Part shown: piece after piece, positions 16,883-29,873 of the stretch | How positions within the stretch are numbered: position 1 is the first letter of the stretch | How the letters are laid out: every line of letters starts with the position of its first letter | NCBI RefSeq assembly: GCF_016734765.1 | Contig: NZ_JAERQE010000018.1 | Span: 34,863-98,862, forward strand | From: Microvirga soli | GTDB lineage: Bacteria > Pseudomonadota > Alphaproteobacteria > Rhizobiales > Beijerinckiaceae | Length of the DNA: 64,000 bases | Direction of reading: 5' to 3' | The notes under the pieces: model-generated | Database searches by the model: none | What the model was told of the DNA's origin: nothing | Seen by the model: only the letters and a program-made list of their open reading frames with translations | Program-made: the position numbers and the translations under genes

Positions 16883-17740
16883 ATGCCCACGATGGAACAA
16901 GCCACCGCAGAGACCTACGCCAGCCGCCTCACGCGGGTCTCCTCCTACATCCACGATCATCTGGACGAGGAACTCAGCCTCGATGTGCTGGCCGGGATCG
17001 CGTGCCTGTCGCCCTATCACTGGCATCGCATCTACCACGCCCATTTCGGCGAGACCGTTGCGGCCACCGTCCGGCGTCTGAGGTTGCAGCGGGCCGCTGC
17101 CCATCTGGCCCATACCAGCATGCCAATCACAAAAGTGGCGGAACGGGCTGGGTACGACAGTCAAGCCTCGTTCACCCGCGCCTTCAGCGCCGCCTTCGGG
17201 CTCCCTCCCGCCACCTACCGCGAGGTCGGCAGCCACTCCGTCTTCAAGGCCCCCACTCACCAAGGAGTTCTCACCATGTATGACGTTGGCATTGATACCA
17301 TTTCGCCGAAGACCCTGATCGCTGTTGACCATCGCGGTCCCTACATGAACATCGGCAAGAGCTTCGATCTGCTGTTCACGACGTTGGCGCAACGGGGCCT
17401 CATTCGGCCGGACCTGCCAATGGTTGGAGTCTATCTCGACGATCCGACGAGCGTTCCCGAGGACGAACTGAGATCGAAGGCCTGTGTTGCCGTCAATGAA
17501 CCCGTGACGGTCGATGCGCCTCTCGTCAGCACGCAGGTTCGGGGCGGCGATCATGCTGTTCTGAAATATAAAGGGCCCTACGGCGACATGCATGCAGCCT
17601 ATAGCTGGCTCTATGGTCAGTGGCTCCCCTCGTCCGGGCGGGAGGCCGCCGATGCGCCTGTCTTCGAAGACTATCTCAACAGCCCGCGCGATACGCCTCC
17701 CACTGAGTTGCGGACCGACATCTATCTTCCACTGAAGTAA
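16883..17740 (+). CDS. AraC-family regulator with C-terminal GyrI-like effector domain
   Basis: 285 residues. Two AraC helix-turn-helix motifs occupy about residues 10-110, with LDVLAGIACLSPYHWHRIYH and ITKVAERAGYDSQASFTRAF. A GyrI/SbmC-like domain (about 130-283) follows with TLIAVDHRGPYMNIG and AVLKYKGPYGDMHAAYSWL. This is the layout of Rob/SoxS-like multidrug or solute-sensing regulators with a built-in ligand pocket. ATG 16883 is used; ATG 16892 is possible. The gene lies 60 bp after the cyclase and ends at a bidirectional terminator. Confidence 0.9.
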   Translation: MPTMEQATAETYASRLTRVSSYIHDHLDEELSLDVLAGIACLSPYHWHRIYHAHFGETVAATVRRLRLQRAAAHLAHTSMPITKVAERAGYDSQASFTRAFSAAFGLPPATYREVGSHSVFKAPTHQGVLTMYDVGIDTISPKTLIAVDHRGPYMNIGKSFDLLFTTLAQRGLIRPDLPMVGVYLDDPTSVPEDELRSKACVAVNEPVTVDAPLVSTQVRGGDHAVLKYKGPYGDMHAAYSWLYGQWLPSSGREAADAPVFEDYLNSPRDTPPTELRTDIYLPLK

Positions 17741-17761
17741 AGTCTTTCATGGAGCCAAAGA

Positions 17762-17790
17762 AAAAGGCGCGGTTCAAAACCGCGCCTTTT
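17762..17790. terminator. Bidirectional terminator between the AraC gene and pnp
   Basis: A 13-bp perfect stem (AAAAGGCGCGGTT and its complement) with a 3-nt loop has A-runs on one side and T-runs on the other. It can therefore end transcripts from both convergent genes. Confidence 0.92.
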
Positions 17791-17813
17791 GTTATTCGTC
17801 AGGCTTACCGATC

Positions 17814-19988
<2,175 letters not shown>

Positions 19989-20168
19989 GCTTTTTCGTCT
20001 TTCATGACAGCAGGAGCGGGGGCTCGATGCCATGAGCAAGACGGCAAGAGACTTGCGAGATACGGCTTAAGGCCGCGCCATCAAGTCCCTTGCGATCCTG
20101 CCATGGTCATCGCGTCAACCGCCTCCTCAGAGGACACCGGGACCTCGTGGTCTGAACCGGTGTAGAAA

Positions 20169-20193
20169 CCGTCCGGAGCCGGGCTCCGGACGG
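20169..20193 (-). terminator. Hairpin in the rpsO-pnp intergenic region
   Basis: An 11-bp stem (CCGTCCGGAGC and its complement) with a 3-nt loop follows rpsO on the minus strand, with only TTTC after it. It is a leaky terminator or RNase processing hairpin; the E. coli rpsO-pnp region has similar stems that set pnp mRNA level. Confidence 0.7.
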
Positions 20194-20210
20194 AAGTCTT
20201 TTGAAGAAGC

Positions 20211-20480
20211 TTAGCGGCGGATGCCGAGCTTCTCGATCAGCGTGCGGTAGCGGCTCTCGTCCTTCTTCTTCAGATAGTCGAGAAGCGAACGGCGCGACGA
20301 CACCATCTTCAGGAGGCCACGACGGGAGTGGTTGTCCTTGTTGTGGCTCTTGAAGTGACCGGTCAGGTTGTTGATCCGCTCGGTCAGAATAGCGACCTGC
20401 ACCTCGGGGGAGCCGGTATCGCCAGCCTTCTGGGCGAATTCCTTTACAAGCGCGTTCTTGCGCTCAGCCGTAATCGACAT
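20211..20480 (-). CDS. rpsO: 30S ribosomal protein S15
   Basis: 89 residues, normal length. S15 binds 16S rRNA early in 30S platform assembly. The typical segments [36 protein letters not shown] and [10 protein letters not shown] are intact. It lies 222 bp upstream of pnp on the same strand. The 296-bp gap upstream (20481-20776) holds no recognised gene except a possible stress promoter for the divergent DUF892 gene. Confidence 0.98.
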   Translation of the reverse strand: MSITAERKNALVKEFAQKAGDTGSPEVQVAILTERINNLTGHFKSHNKDNHSRRGLLKMVSSRRSLLDYLKKKDESRYRTLIEKLGIRR

Positions 20481-20714
20481 CGTGTGTCCTTTCAGGTTGG
20501 TTTTATAAGGAGACCTTGGCCTTCAGGGCTTCGGGTCCGGGGCATCCGGAAGGGCCGGGCCGGGATGTCGTCCAGCGCGGTCCGAACTCGGACGCGTCTT
20601 TCGGGGCATGACCCTCGAAAAGATGGCGCACCATACACGAAATGCCGTGAAGTGCCAGAGAAATCGTTTTTCCCAAGCGGAGCAATAAGATGCGCCGATT
20701 CGGCTATTCCTGGC

Positions 20715-20739
20715 GGAACAAGTTTTCCAGGTCACGGTT
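20715..20739 (+). promoter_or_regulatory. EcfG-like promoter candidate before the DUF892 gene
   Basis: GGAAC (20715-20719), 16 bp and GGTT (20736-20739) differ from the EcfG consensus in one base of the -10 (CGTT). It lies about 40 bp before a gene of a typical stress family, which raises the likelihood. Confidence 0.35.
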
Positions 20740-20776
20740 GGTGAACAGGACACCCCCAAGATAGGAAATCAGCATC

Positions 20777-21319
20777 ATGACTGCCACGACTGGCATGGCC
20801 GACCTTACGTCATCTGAAGACATTCGGAACATCTTCATCACCGGCCTCGAAAACGCCCACGCCCTTGAGAAGCAGGCTATTCAGCTCATGGAGCGGCAGG
20901 TCGAGCGGTTCGAGAATTATCCGGAAATGTCGGACCTTCTGCGCCGGCACATCGTGGAAACCGAAGGCCAGATCCGCCGCCTCGACGAGGCCCTGCACAG
21001 CTTCGGTGCCGATCGCTCGATCCTGAAGGATATGGCCACCCAGTTCATGGCCAATCTGGCGGCGGCCGGCCACATGCCGATGGCCGACGAGGTTCTGAAG
21101 AACACCTTCGCCAATCACGCCTTCGAGAATTTCGAGATTGCGTCCTACAAGTCCCTGATCGCCATGGCTGAAGCCTCTGGAAACCAGAAGTTCATTCCGG
21201 CTCTTCAGGAGAGCCTGCGTGAAGAGGAAAAGACCGCCCAGGCGGTTTACGACATGATCGTGCCGATCACCCAGAAGTTCCTGTCGCGCTCGGCGCAGGG
21301 GCTGAAGGCCGACCGGTAA
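20777..21319 (+). CDS. DUF892 (YciE/YciF-like) ferritin-like protein
   Basis: 180 residues, all helical. The family signature is present: DIRNIFITGLENAHALEKQAIQLM, then LRRHIVETEGQIRRLDEAL, and the C-terminal acidic helix LREEEKTAQAVYDMI. These helices carry the Glu and His residues that form a di-iron type site in ferritin-like proteins. Family members are stress-induced and of unclear activity. AGGAAAT about 9 nt upstream supports the ATG at 20777. It is a single gene on the plus strand amid leftward genes. Confidence 0.88.
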   Translation: MTATTGMADLTSSEDIRNIFITGLENAHALEKQAIQLMERQVERFENYPEMSDLLRRHIVETEGQIRRLDEALHSFGADRSILKDMATQFMANLAAAGHMPMADEVLKNTFANHAFENFEIASYKSLIAMAEASGNQKFIPALQESLREEEKTAQAVYDMIVPITQKFLSRSAQGLKADR

Positions 21320-21330
21320 AGTCCGATGCG

Positions 21331-21366
21331 GTCATCCCGGATGGCGCAAGCCGATCCGGGATCGTG
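21331..21366. repeat. Dispersed ATCCCGG palindrome (family B)
   Basis: GTCATCCCGGAT and ATCCGGGAT flank about 12 bp; another ATCCCGGG/CCCCGGGAT pair follows to 21426. Similar elements occur at 37369-37405, 43769-43802 and 43835-43868. Confidence 0.55.
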
Positions 21367-21435
21367 GGACGAGACTGGCACTGTATTCGTAAAACGATCC
21401 CGGGTTCCGCTGACGCGGCCCCGGGATAACGCATG

Positions 21436-22356
21436 TCAGACACCCAGGTTGAACACCCGGTGCGGCACGAGTTCGCCGCGTTCCACGTCGCCCACGGCGA
21501 TGAGCACGCCGTTGCAGGTGGCGTAGACCTTCCCCGACAGGGGCGCCTCGCGCCCGCGCAGGATGATGGACTGGCCGCGCATCAGGCGCCCGGCCATGTC
21601 GCGGCTCACCGCGATCGACGGGATCTCGCTGAGCGCCGTTTCCACGGGCCGCAGGGCCGCCGGGTCGGTGGCGACATCATCCACGGTCACAGCATCGTGC
21701 TCCGTGAAGGGGCCGACGCGGGTGCGCCTGAGCGCCGCGATGTGGCCCAGGCAGCCGAGGGTCCGGCCCAGATCGCGGGCGATGGCCCGCACATAGGTGC
21801 CCTTGCCGCAATCAGCCTCGATGATCGAGCGGTTGCCGTCGTGATGCACGAGCGCAAGCCGGTCGATCTCCACGGTGCGCGCCTGCAGCTCCACCACCTC
21901 GCCGTCGCGGGCAAGGTCATAGGCGCGCTCGCCGGCGATCTTGATGGCGGAAAAGCGCGGCGGCACCTGCTGCACCTGACCGGTGAAGCGGGGCAGAAGC
22001 GCCTCGATGTCGGCTGGATCGGGCAGCCTGTCGGTCCGCTCGACGATTTCGCCCTCGGTGTCGTCCGTATTCGTTTCCGCACCCCAGGCCACGGTGAACA
22101 CGTAGGATTTGCGCCCGTCCATGACGAAGGGCACGGTCTTGGTGGCCTCGCCCAGCGCGATCGGCAGGATGCCTGAAGCGAGCGGATCGAGGGTGCCGGC
22201 GTGCCCGGCCTTCTTGGCCGAGAGGCCGCGCTTGACCACCGCGACCGCATGGGTCGAGGTCATGCCGACGCCCTTGTCGAGGATGATCCAGCCATTGACG
22301 TCGCGCTTCTTCGGTCGGTCCCCGTGGGGCCTCCGCTGCGGGCGTTCTTCGCTCAT
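21436..22356 (-). CDS. truB: tRNA pseudouridine-55 synthase (TruB)
   Basis: 306 residues. TruB makes pseudouridine 55 in the T-loop of tRNAs. The catalytic Asp is in [13 protein letters not shown] (about residue 57). The thumb and KISRY-type motifs YDLARDGE and [15 protein letters not shown] are present. The start overlaps the rbfA stop (ATGA), part of the rimP-to-truB operon. Confidence 0.97.
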   Translation of the reverse strand: MSEERPQRRPHGDRPKKRDVNGWIILDKGVGMTSTHAVAVVKRGLSAKKAGHAGTLDPLASGILPIALGEATKTVPFVMDGRKSYVFTVAWGAETNTDDTEGEIVERTDRLPDPADIEALLPRFTGQVQQVPPRFSAIKIAGERAYDLARDGEVVELQARTVEIDRLALVHHDGNRSIIEADCGKGTYVRAIARDLGRTLGCLGHIAALRRTRVGPFTEHDAVTVDDVATDPAALRPVETALSEIPSIAVSRDMAGRLMRGQSIILRGREAPLSGKVYATCNGVLIAVGDVERGELVPHRVFNLGV

Positions 22357-22790
22357 GAACCCTGCTCGTCGTTCTCGTCGTCGGACACGGCGGGGCCGGC
22401 CCTGCCCGTATCGCGGGCCACCCGCTCGGTGCGCAGGAGCGCGTCGATGCGGGCCGCCTCGTCGAAGCTCTCGTCGCGGCGGAAGCGCAGGTCGGGGGCG
22501 AATTTCAGGTTCACCCGGCGGGCTACCTCCTGGCGCAGGTGCTTCTTGTTTTTCTCGAGCGCTTTCAGCACCGCGTCCTCATCCTTGCCGCCCAGCGGCA
22601 TGATGTAGGCGGTGGCGAGCTTGAGATCCGGCGACATGCGCACTTCGGGAATCGTGATGACATTCCGCGTCAGCACGTCATCCTGAAGATCGCCGCGGGA
22701 GAGAACTTCTGCGAGCGCATGGCGAATAAGCTCGGCCACGCGCTGCTGGCGCTGGGAGGGTCCAGTGGTTTGTTCGAAACGTTTGGCCAT
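22353..22790 (-). CDS. rbfA: Ribosome-binding factor A
   Basis: 145 residues. RbfA is a KH-fold 30S maturation factor. [22 protein letters not shown] and the [23 protein letters not shown] segment identify the family. The C-terminal 30 residues are acidic and disordered, as in other alphaproteobacteria. The ATG at 22790 begins MAKRFEQ. It lies about 150 bp after infB. Confidence 0.96.
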   Translation of the reverse strand: MAKRFEQTTGPSQRQQRVAELIRHALAEVLSRGDLQDDVLTRNVITIPEVRMSPDLKLATAYIMPLGGKDEDAVLKALEKNKKHLRQEVARRVNLKFAPDLRFRRDESFDEAARIDALLRTERVARDTGRAGPAVSDDENDEQGS

Positions 22791-22877
22791 TGTTGAATCT
22801 CCGGGGTTGGACCGGACCATTGCGAGAGAGGTGGCCGGATCAACCGACCTTTCGCGAGGGTAAACTTGCGTGCCTCA

Positions 22878-22910
22878 AAGCGAGATCACCGGGACAAGCC
22901 CGGTGATGAC
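22878..22910. repeat. Small palindrome between rbfA and infB
   Basis: GATCACCGGGACAAGCCCGGTGATGACG forms an 8-bp stem (TCACCGGG/CCCGGTGA). A near-identical element with CCGGCACAAGGCCGG lies at 47470-47498, so this is another dispersed repeat type. Confidence 0.55.
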
Positions 22911-22943
22911 GCAATGTTCAGGGACTAAAAGGAGCGAAGCGGC

Positions 22944-25832
22944 TTACAGCGACCGCTTCACCTCTTCCACGCGGTAGCACTCGATCTGGTCGCCGACGCG
23001 CATGTCCTGGTAGTTCTCGAAGGACATACCGCATTCCTGACCCGAGGTGACCTCGCGGGCATCGTCCTTGAAGCGCTTGAGCTGCGAGAGCCTGCCTTCG
23101 TGGATGACCACGTTGTCGCGGATCAGGCGGACATGAGCGCCGCGCTGGACCACGCCGTCGAGGACGCGGCAGCCGGCGATCTTGCCGACCTTGGACACGT
23201 TGAACACCTCGAGGATCTGCGCCTCGCCGAGCCGCTCCTCGCGGAGTGTCGGAGCGAGCAGACCGGACATAGCCGCCTTCACGTCATCCACGAGGTCGTA
23301 GATGATGTTGTAGTAGCGGATCTCGATGCCGGCACGCTCGGCCGCCTCGCGCGCTTCCTTGTGGGCACGCACGTTGAAGGCCAAGATGATGGCGTTCGAG
23401 GCTTCCGCCAGGGTGACGTCCGATTCCGAGATGCCGCCAACACCGGCCTGGATGATGCGGGCGGAAACTTCCTCGTTGCCGACCTTCTCGAGAGCGCCCA
23501 CGATGGCTTCCGCCGAGCCCTGCACGTCGGCCCTGACCACGAGCGGGAATTCCTTGCGGCCCGCTCCGGCCTTGAGGTCTTGCATCATGTCGGCCAGCGT
23601 GCGACCGGCCGAGCCCATGCGGGCCGCCTGACGCTCGCGCTTCTGGCGGGTACGGTACTCGGTGACCTCGCGGGCGCGGGCCTCGGACTCGACCACCGCA
23701 ACGCGGTCGCCGGCCTCAGGCGTGCCGTTGAAGCCCAGCACCTCGACCGGGACGGAGGGACCAGCCTCCTTCACGTTGGCGCCGAGATCGTTGATCAGGG
23801 CACGCACGCGGCCCCATTCGGCGCCGGCCACGACGATGTCGCCGGTGCGGAGCGTTCCGCGCTGCACGAGCACGGTCGCCACGGGACCGCGGCCGCGATC
23901 GAGCTTCGCCTCGATGACGGTGCCTTCCGCCGAGCGCTCGGTATTGGCCTTGAGATCGAGGATTTCAGCCTGGAGCTGAAGACCTTCGAGCAGGGTCTCG
24001 AGGCCGTCGCCGGTTTTGGCCGAGACCTCGAATTCGAGGGTCTCTCCGCCCATCGACTCGACGACGATGGAGTGCTGCAACAGCTCAGTGCGCACCCGCT
24101 GCGGGTTCGCGTTCGGCTTGTCGATCTTGTTGATCGCCACGATCAGGGGCACGCTGGCGGCTTGCGCGTGGTTGATCGCCTCGATGGTCTGCGGCATGAC
24201 GCCGTCGTCAGCCGCCACCACCAGCACGACGATGTCCGTCACCTTGGCGCCGCGGGCACGCATGGCCGTGAAGGCCGCGTGGCCTGGCGTATCGATGAAG
24301 GTGATCTTGCCGCCGAGCGGCGAGGTCACCTGATAGGCGCCGATATGCTGGGTGATGCCGCCGGCTTCGCCGGACACCACGTTGGTCTTGCGGATCGCGT
24401 CGAGCAGCGAGGTCTTGCCGTGGTCTACGTGGCCCATGATGGTCACGACCGGCGGACGGGTGACGAGGTTGTCATCCACGTCCGGGGTGTCGAACAGGCC
24501 TTCCTCGACGTCGGATTCCGCGACGCGCTTCACCGTGTGGCCGAGCTCTTCCGCGATCAGCTGGGCTGAGTCGGAATCGATCACGTCGGTGATCTTGTGC
24601 ATCTGGCCTTGCTTCATCAGCATCTTGATCACGTCCACGGCGCGTTCCGACATGCGGTTCGCCAGTTCCTGGATCGTGATCGTCTCGGGAATGATCACCT
24701 CGCGGGCGATCTTTTCCTTCTGCTCCACCTGGCGGTGGCCCATGAGACGCTGATTGCGGCGACGGAAGGCGGCGAGCGAGCGTGTCCGCTCGTCTTCGCC
24801 CGAGGTCGCGTTCGCGAGCGTCAGACGACCGCGGCGCTTCTCCTCGCCGGGAGCCGTCTTGGGGGTCTTGGGCAGGGCTGCGGGCTTGGCCGGGACGCCG
24901 GGACGCCGGATGGTGCGTGCACCCTCCTCGTCATCCGCCACGGCAGCGCGGGCTGCGACGGGAGGAGCCGAACGGACATTCGGCTTCGCGGTTTCCGGAT
25001 CGGGCGCAACGGGTGCGGCCGGACGGGCCATGTGGTTCAGGCTCGGCGGACGGCCACCCATGGTGCCGCCACCGCTGCGCGGGCCACCGAAACCACCCGG
25101 ACGGGGACCGTCCTGACGCGGGCCGGAGGGACGCGGGCCATCGAAACGGCCGGCTGGACGAGGTCCATCCTGGCGAGGCCGGTCAGAGCGCGGAGCATCG
25201 GAGCGCGGGGCCGGTCCACGCCCGGCCGGAGCCGTTGCGGATGCCTGACGCGGGGCTTCCTCCCCGAGACGGCGGCGAGCTTCGTCCTCGGCGCGGCGCT
25301 TGCGCTCCTCATCCTGGCGACGGCGATCGTCTTCCTCGCGCTTGCGGGCTTCGGCGGCTTCGCGCTCCTGGGCCTCGGCGGCTTCGCGCTCGGAGCGGCG
25401 TGCTGCCTCCTCGGCCTGTCTCTTGCGGTCTTCCTCGTCACGGCGGCGCGCGTCGACGAGCGCGTTCATGCGCGCATCGCGCTCCTGCTCGGAGAGCGTC
25501 TGCAGCACCATGCCGCCGGACCGGGGCGTATTGGGAGTGGACCGCGGCGGGCGGGCGCCCTGGGCGGGCGCGGCCGGCTTCGGGGTCGGAGCCGGTGCGG
25601 CAGGCTTGGGCGCAGGAACGGGGGCCGCTGCCTGTTGCGGCGCGGGCCTGTCTTCCTTGCCCCCGGTGGGGCCAACGGCAGGGCGACGCTTCACCGTCTC
25701 GACCACAACCGACTTGGACCGGCCATGGGAGAAGCTTTGGCGCACCACGCCCTGTTCGACGGGGCGCTTCAGAGAAAGCGTCTTGGACGACACATGAAGA
25801 GTCTTGTCGCCCTGGTTTTTCGTATCGGTCAT
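22944..25832 (-). CDS. infB: Translation initiation factor IF-2
   Basis: 962 residues. IF-2 is the GTPase that brings fMet-tRNA to the 30S P site. A long low-complexity N-terminal part (about residues 1-370) is rich in Pro, Ala, Arg, Glu and Gly (repeats such as RPRQDGPRP). The conserved core then has G1 GHVDHGKTS (about 465), G3 DTPGHAAF, G4 NKID, and the C-terminal domains. The ATG overlaps the stop of the YlxR gene. Direct base-level repeats in the N-terminal part reflect its repeat-like protein sequence. Confidence 0.98.
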   Translation of the reverse strand: MTDTKNQGDKTLHVSSKTLSLKRPVEQGVVRQSFSHGRSKSVVVETVKRRPAVGPTGGKEDRPAPQQAAAPVPAPKPAAPAPTPKPAAPAQGARPPRSTPNTPRSGGMVLQTLSEQERDARMNALVDARRRDEEDRKRQAEEAARRSEREAAEAQEREAAEARKREEDDRRRQDEERKRRAEDEARRRLGEEAPRQASATAPAGRGPAPRSDAPRSDRPRQDGPRPAGRFDGPRPSGPRQDGPRPGGFGGPRSGGGTMGGRPPSLNHMARPAAPVAPDPETAKPNVRSAPPVAARAAVADDEEGARTIRRPGVPAKPAALPKTPKTAPGEEKRRGRLTLANATSGEDERTRSLAAFRRRNQRLMGHRQVEQKEKIAREVIIPETITIQELANRMSERAVDVIKMLMKQGQMHKITDVIDSDSAQLIAEELGHTVKRVAESDVEEGLFDTPDVDDNLVTRPPVVTIMGHVDHGKTSLLDAIRKTNVVSGEAGGITQHIGAYQVTSPLGGKITFIDTPGHAAFTAMRARGAKVTDIVVLVVAADDGVMPQTIEAINHAQAASVPLIVAINKIDKPNANPQRVRTELLQHSIVVESMGGETLEFEVSAKTGDGLETLLEGLQLQAEILDLKANTERSAEGTVIEAKLDRGRGPVATVLVQRGTLRTGDIVVAGAEWGRVRALINDLGANVKEAGPSVPVEVLGFNGTPEAGDRVAVVESEARAREVTEYRTRQKRERQAARMGSAGRTLADMMQDLKAGAGRKEFPLVVRADVQGSAEAIVGALEKVGNEEVSARIIQAGVGGISESDVTLAEASNAIILAFNVRAHKEAREAAERAGIEIRYYNIIYDLVDDVKAAMSGLLAPTLREERLGEAQILEVFNVSKVGKIAGCRVLDGVVQRGAHVRLIRDNVVIHEGRLSQLKRFKDDAREVTSGQECGMSFENYQDMRVGDQIECYRVEEVKRSL

Positions 25833-26500
25833 TCCGCCTCAGTTCCTGCGGGTTTCATAGTCGTGGGTTCGCCGGTCTCGTTTCCGAGGCCAGTTTGATC
25901 GGCGTCGATGCCGCGAAAGACGCGGTACCGATGCCAGCGGTTCAGAAAGCCGTCGCTCCCAGCGCCCGCGACGAGGGCAGCATGTATCACATTTGACCGG
26001 CCTAATGCCAAATCCAATTCGTCGTTCGACAGTTCTTGGATGACCGGAAAGCTAGATATTGCCTCGCCGAAGCGTTTTCGCAACTGGTTTGCCAATTTTC
26101 TTCGCCCATCTTCGGCCGCTTCTGCGGCATGAATAAGGGCAACGATGGGCTTATCCGTGATGGTCGACTCGACCTTATGGAAGCCGGTGATCACGGATCC
26201 GGCCTTGTTGGCGAGAGCCAGGCCCTGCCGGAGATCGTCCCGGAGAAGACGCTCGATATCCTGGCCTAAGGTCTCCGGAACCTTGGCCTCGGCCTTGAAG
26301 GCGCGGGCGAAGAGGCGACGTTTGGCCGCCTCTTCCACCATGCTGGCGCGGGCCGTGACCCAGACGCCGCGGCCCGGCAGCTTCTGTCTGAGATCGGGCA
26401 CGACCTGGTGGTCGGGCCCGAGGACAAAGCGGATTAGTCCCGCGGGGCCTTTCGCCTCGCGGGTGACGATGCAGGTGCGCTCCGGTTCATGCCGCGGCAC
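25829..26500 (-). CDS. YlxR (DUF448)/L7Ae-like RNA-binding protein
   Basis: About 223 residues from a GTG at 26500, which begins [16 protein letters not shown] and has GAGG 9 nt upstream. A longer frame from TTG 26581 would overlap nusA by 50 bp and is less likely. The N-terminal YlxR domain has ERTCIVTR and [10 protein letters not shown]. The C-terminal half (about 100-190) resembles the L7Ae/L30e fold ([19 protein letters not shown]). It lies between nusA and infB as in most alphaproteobacteria and probably binds RNA or acts in transcription/translation coupling. Confidence 0.9.
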   Translation of the reverse strand: MPRHEPERTCIVTREAKGPAGLIRFVLGPDHQVVPDLRQKLPGRGVWVTARASMVEEAAKRRLFARAFKAEAKVPETLGQDIERLLRDDLRQGLALANKAGSVITGFHKVESTITDKPIVALIHAAEAAEDGRRKLANQLRKRFGEAISSFPVIQELSNDELDLALGRSNVIHAALVAGAGSDGFLNRWHRYRVFRGIDADQTGLGNETGEPTTMKPAGTEAE

Positions 26501-26528
26501 GAATGCTGACCTCGCTTTGCCATTGCCG

Positions 26529-28148
<1,620 letters not shown>

Positions 28149-28160
28149 CGAGGGCGCTCC

Positions 28161-28790
28161 TTAGTTCGGTTTCGTCTGATCGGAGGGGTCCTGCGCCTCA
28201 TCGGGCGCTTCGACCATATCCGTGTCTTCATCAAGATCGTCCGTGGTCGGCGCGGTTCCGCGGCGCAGCGATTCACGGATGAGGTCATCGGTCAGAACGA
28301 GGTGAGCCTCGCCCAGATCCGTCAGGGGCAGACGCGCGATGGGGTCGAGGCCCTCCTTCACGTCAGGCAACTCGACAACGAGCTTCCCGTTCTCGACGCC
28401 CCGGAGAAAACCCCGGAAACGCTTGCGGCCTTCGAGCGGCACGGCCATCTCGATTTTCGCGTCATAGCCGGTCCAGCGCGCGAAATCGCTCTCGCGCACG
28501 AGCGGCCGGTCGATCCCCGGGGAGGAGATCTCGAGGTAATAGGCGGTGTCGATGGGATCTTCGAGATCGAGCACCGGCGAAATCGCCCGGCTCACCGTCT
28601 CGCAATCGCTCACTGACATGGTGCCGTCCGGCCTCTCGGCCATGATCTGCACCGTGCATCCGTTCTGGCCGGTGACCCGCACCCGCACGAGGTTGAAGCC
28701 CAGATCCTCGATCACGGGCTCGACGATCGCCGCCACTCGGGCGGCCACGCCGTTTTCGGTAATCAGCCGCTTGTCGCGTTCGTTTGTCAT
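28161..28790 (-). CDS. rimP: Ribosome maturation factor RimP
   Basis: 209 residues. RimP is needed for late 30S assembly. [26 protein letters not shown] and the signature [12 protein letters not shown] are present. An acidic C-terminal tail (about 175-209) is typical of alphaproteobacteria. It starts at the ATG 28790, well behind a leader with a promoter and terminator-like hairpin, and heads the operon rimP-nusA-ylxR-infB-rbfA-truB. Confidence 0.96.
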   Translation of the reverse strand: MTNERDKRLITENGVAARVAAIVEPVIEDLGFNLVRVRVTGQNGCTVQIMAERPDGTMSVSDCETVSRAISPVLDLEDPIDTAYYLEISSPGIDRPLVRESDFARWTGYDAKIEMAVPLEGRKRFRGFLRGVENGKLVVELPDVKEGLDPIARLPLTDLGEAHLVLTDDLIRESLRRGTAPTTDDLDEDTDMVEAPDEAQDPSDQTKPN

Positions 28791-28826
28791 GGCTCTCCGC
28801 ACGCTCCGGCATTCAGGCAATAAAAA

Positions 28827-28852
28827 AGAGCGGACCCGGCGGGGCCCACTCT
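28827..28852 (-). promoter_or_regulatory. Attenuator-like terminator in the rimP leader
   Basis: On the minus strand AGAGTGGGCCC pairs with GGGTCCGCTCT (11 bp, two G-U wobbles, loop CGCC) and is followed by TTTTTTATT. It is a complete intrinsic terminator located between the promoter and the rimP start, with 36 bp left to the ATG. An upstream CAGCGTTAAGCTG stem (28859-28875) could compete or assist. This points to transcription attenuation, plausibly by NusA feedback; a rimP leader attenuator is known in enterobacteria. Confidence 0.75.
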
Positions 28853-28892
28853 TGACCAGCAGCTTAACGCTGCAACCAGAGCTGACATCGGC

Positions 28893-28921
28893 TTTATAGC
28901 GATTCAAGCCCAAAAAAGCAA
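28893..28921 (-). promoter_or_regulatory. Promoter of the rimP-nusA-infB operon
   Basis: On the minus strand TTGCTT (28921-28916), a 17-bp spacer and TATAAA (28898-28893) fit a sigma-70 promoter. The start point would be near 28886, which leaves a leader of about 95 nt containing the attenuator. Confidence 0.6.
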
Positions 28922-29037
28922 GGGTCCTGCATAAGAGCTGTCGGATCGCGCCATTCGCCGGCTCAGGTCACTTACGGGAAGTTACCTCGGGAGTCATGTC
29001 GTGAGGCCGCCACGTCTCGGCGTTCTGCGGCCCGATG

Positions 29038-29721
29038 TCAGACCCGCACGAAGGTCAGATAGCTCGGCACACGGCCTTCGCGGATGGCTTTGGCCTCGTA
29101 GCGGGTGCCCGGCCAGCCCTCATAAGGAACTCGCCAATCATCGGCCCGGGTGGCAGTCCAGCGGAAATGCCGGGAGCGCAGGGTTCGTGCGAGCACCCAG
29201 CCGATATAATCGTCGATGTCGCTGGCAAAGCGCAGCTCAGCCCCCGGCTTCATCACGCGGGCGAGCATCTCGAGGGTCTCTTCGGAAACCAGGCGGCGCT
29301 TGCGCTGCCGGCGCTTCGGCCAGGGGTCCGGGTAAAGGATGTAGACCCGGTCGAAGGCGGCGTCGGGCAAGGTCGGCAGCAGATCGGTGACGTCATCGTC
29401 CCAGACCCGGACGTTGTCGAGATTCTCCTGCTCGATCACGGCCAGAAGCTTGGCCATGCCATTCACGAAGGGCTCGCAGCCGACGATGTTGACGTCACGA
29501 TGAGCACGGGCCTGCGCTGCAAGGTGTTCGCCGCCGCCGAAGCCGATCTCGAGCCAGGTTTCCCGCGCCTGAGGGCTCGAGAACTGGCCTGGAATGTCGC
29601 GGCCCGGGACCACACGGATCGCGGGCAGCAGAGTCTGGACGAGCTCGTCCTGTCCCGCGCGAAGCTTCTTGCCTTTCCGGCGCCCGAAGAAGGCGCCGGC
29701 GCGTTCCGAGGCTTCGCTCAT
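29038..29721 (-). CDS. trmB: tRNA (guanine-N7-)-methyltransferase (TrmB)
   Basis: 227 residues. TrmB makes m7G46 in tRNA with SAM as donor. The SAM-binding motif WLEIGFGGGEHL (about residues 70-81), the YILYPDPWPKRRQRKRRLV catalytic segment and C-terminal GTRYEAKA are typical. It follows metK, the source of its cofactor, by 150 bp. Confidence 0.96.
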   Translation of the reverse strand: MSEASERAGAFFGRRKGKKLRAGQDELVQTLLPAIRVVPGRDIPGQFSSPQARETWLEIGFGGGEHLAAQARAHRDVNIVGCEPFVNGMAKLLAVIEQENLDNVRVWDDDVTDLLPTLPDAAFDRVYILYPDPWPKRRQRKRRLVSEETLEMLARVMKPGAELRFASDIDDYIGWVLARTLRSRHFRWTATRADDWRVPYEGWPGTRYEAKAIREGRVPSYLTFVRV

Positions 29722-29792
29722 AGGACAAATGCTCCTGCAGACGGCACGATATGATTCATGGACTCGGCGTATTTAGGCCGGCTGATGCAGTT

Positions 29793-29824
29793 AGAGCCGA
29801 TTCTCCTCACGGGGAACCGGCTCT
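29793..29824. terminator. Hairpin between metK and trmB
   Basis: AGAGCCGATTCTCC and GGGGAACCGGCTCT form a 14-bp stem with one mismatch and one wobble (loop TCAC). The T-run (CTCTTTT) is on the plus strand only. For the leftward genes it is therefore an imperfect terminator or a processing/stability stem. Confidence 0.5.
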
Positions 29825-29873
29825 TTTCAGTGGGTTTGTGCGGCCGAGCTGCTCTCGGCCTGCGGAATGGCCG

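Noticed and set aside
20503..20759. Short minus-strand ORFs between rpsO and the DUF892 gene
   Set aside because: No ribosome site, no family and overlap with each other; the region better holds the promoters of the divergent genes.
25037..25700. Repeat array in the infB N-terminal region that might suggest a CRISPR or satellite
   Set aside because: The repeats are imperfect, in frame, and encode the normal Pro/Arg/Gly-rich IF-2 arm; no regular spacers.
24597..25996. Plus-strand open frames of over 400 codons opposite infB
   Set aside because: Antisense shadows of infB and its low-complexity N-terminal part; no recognisable family.
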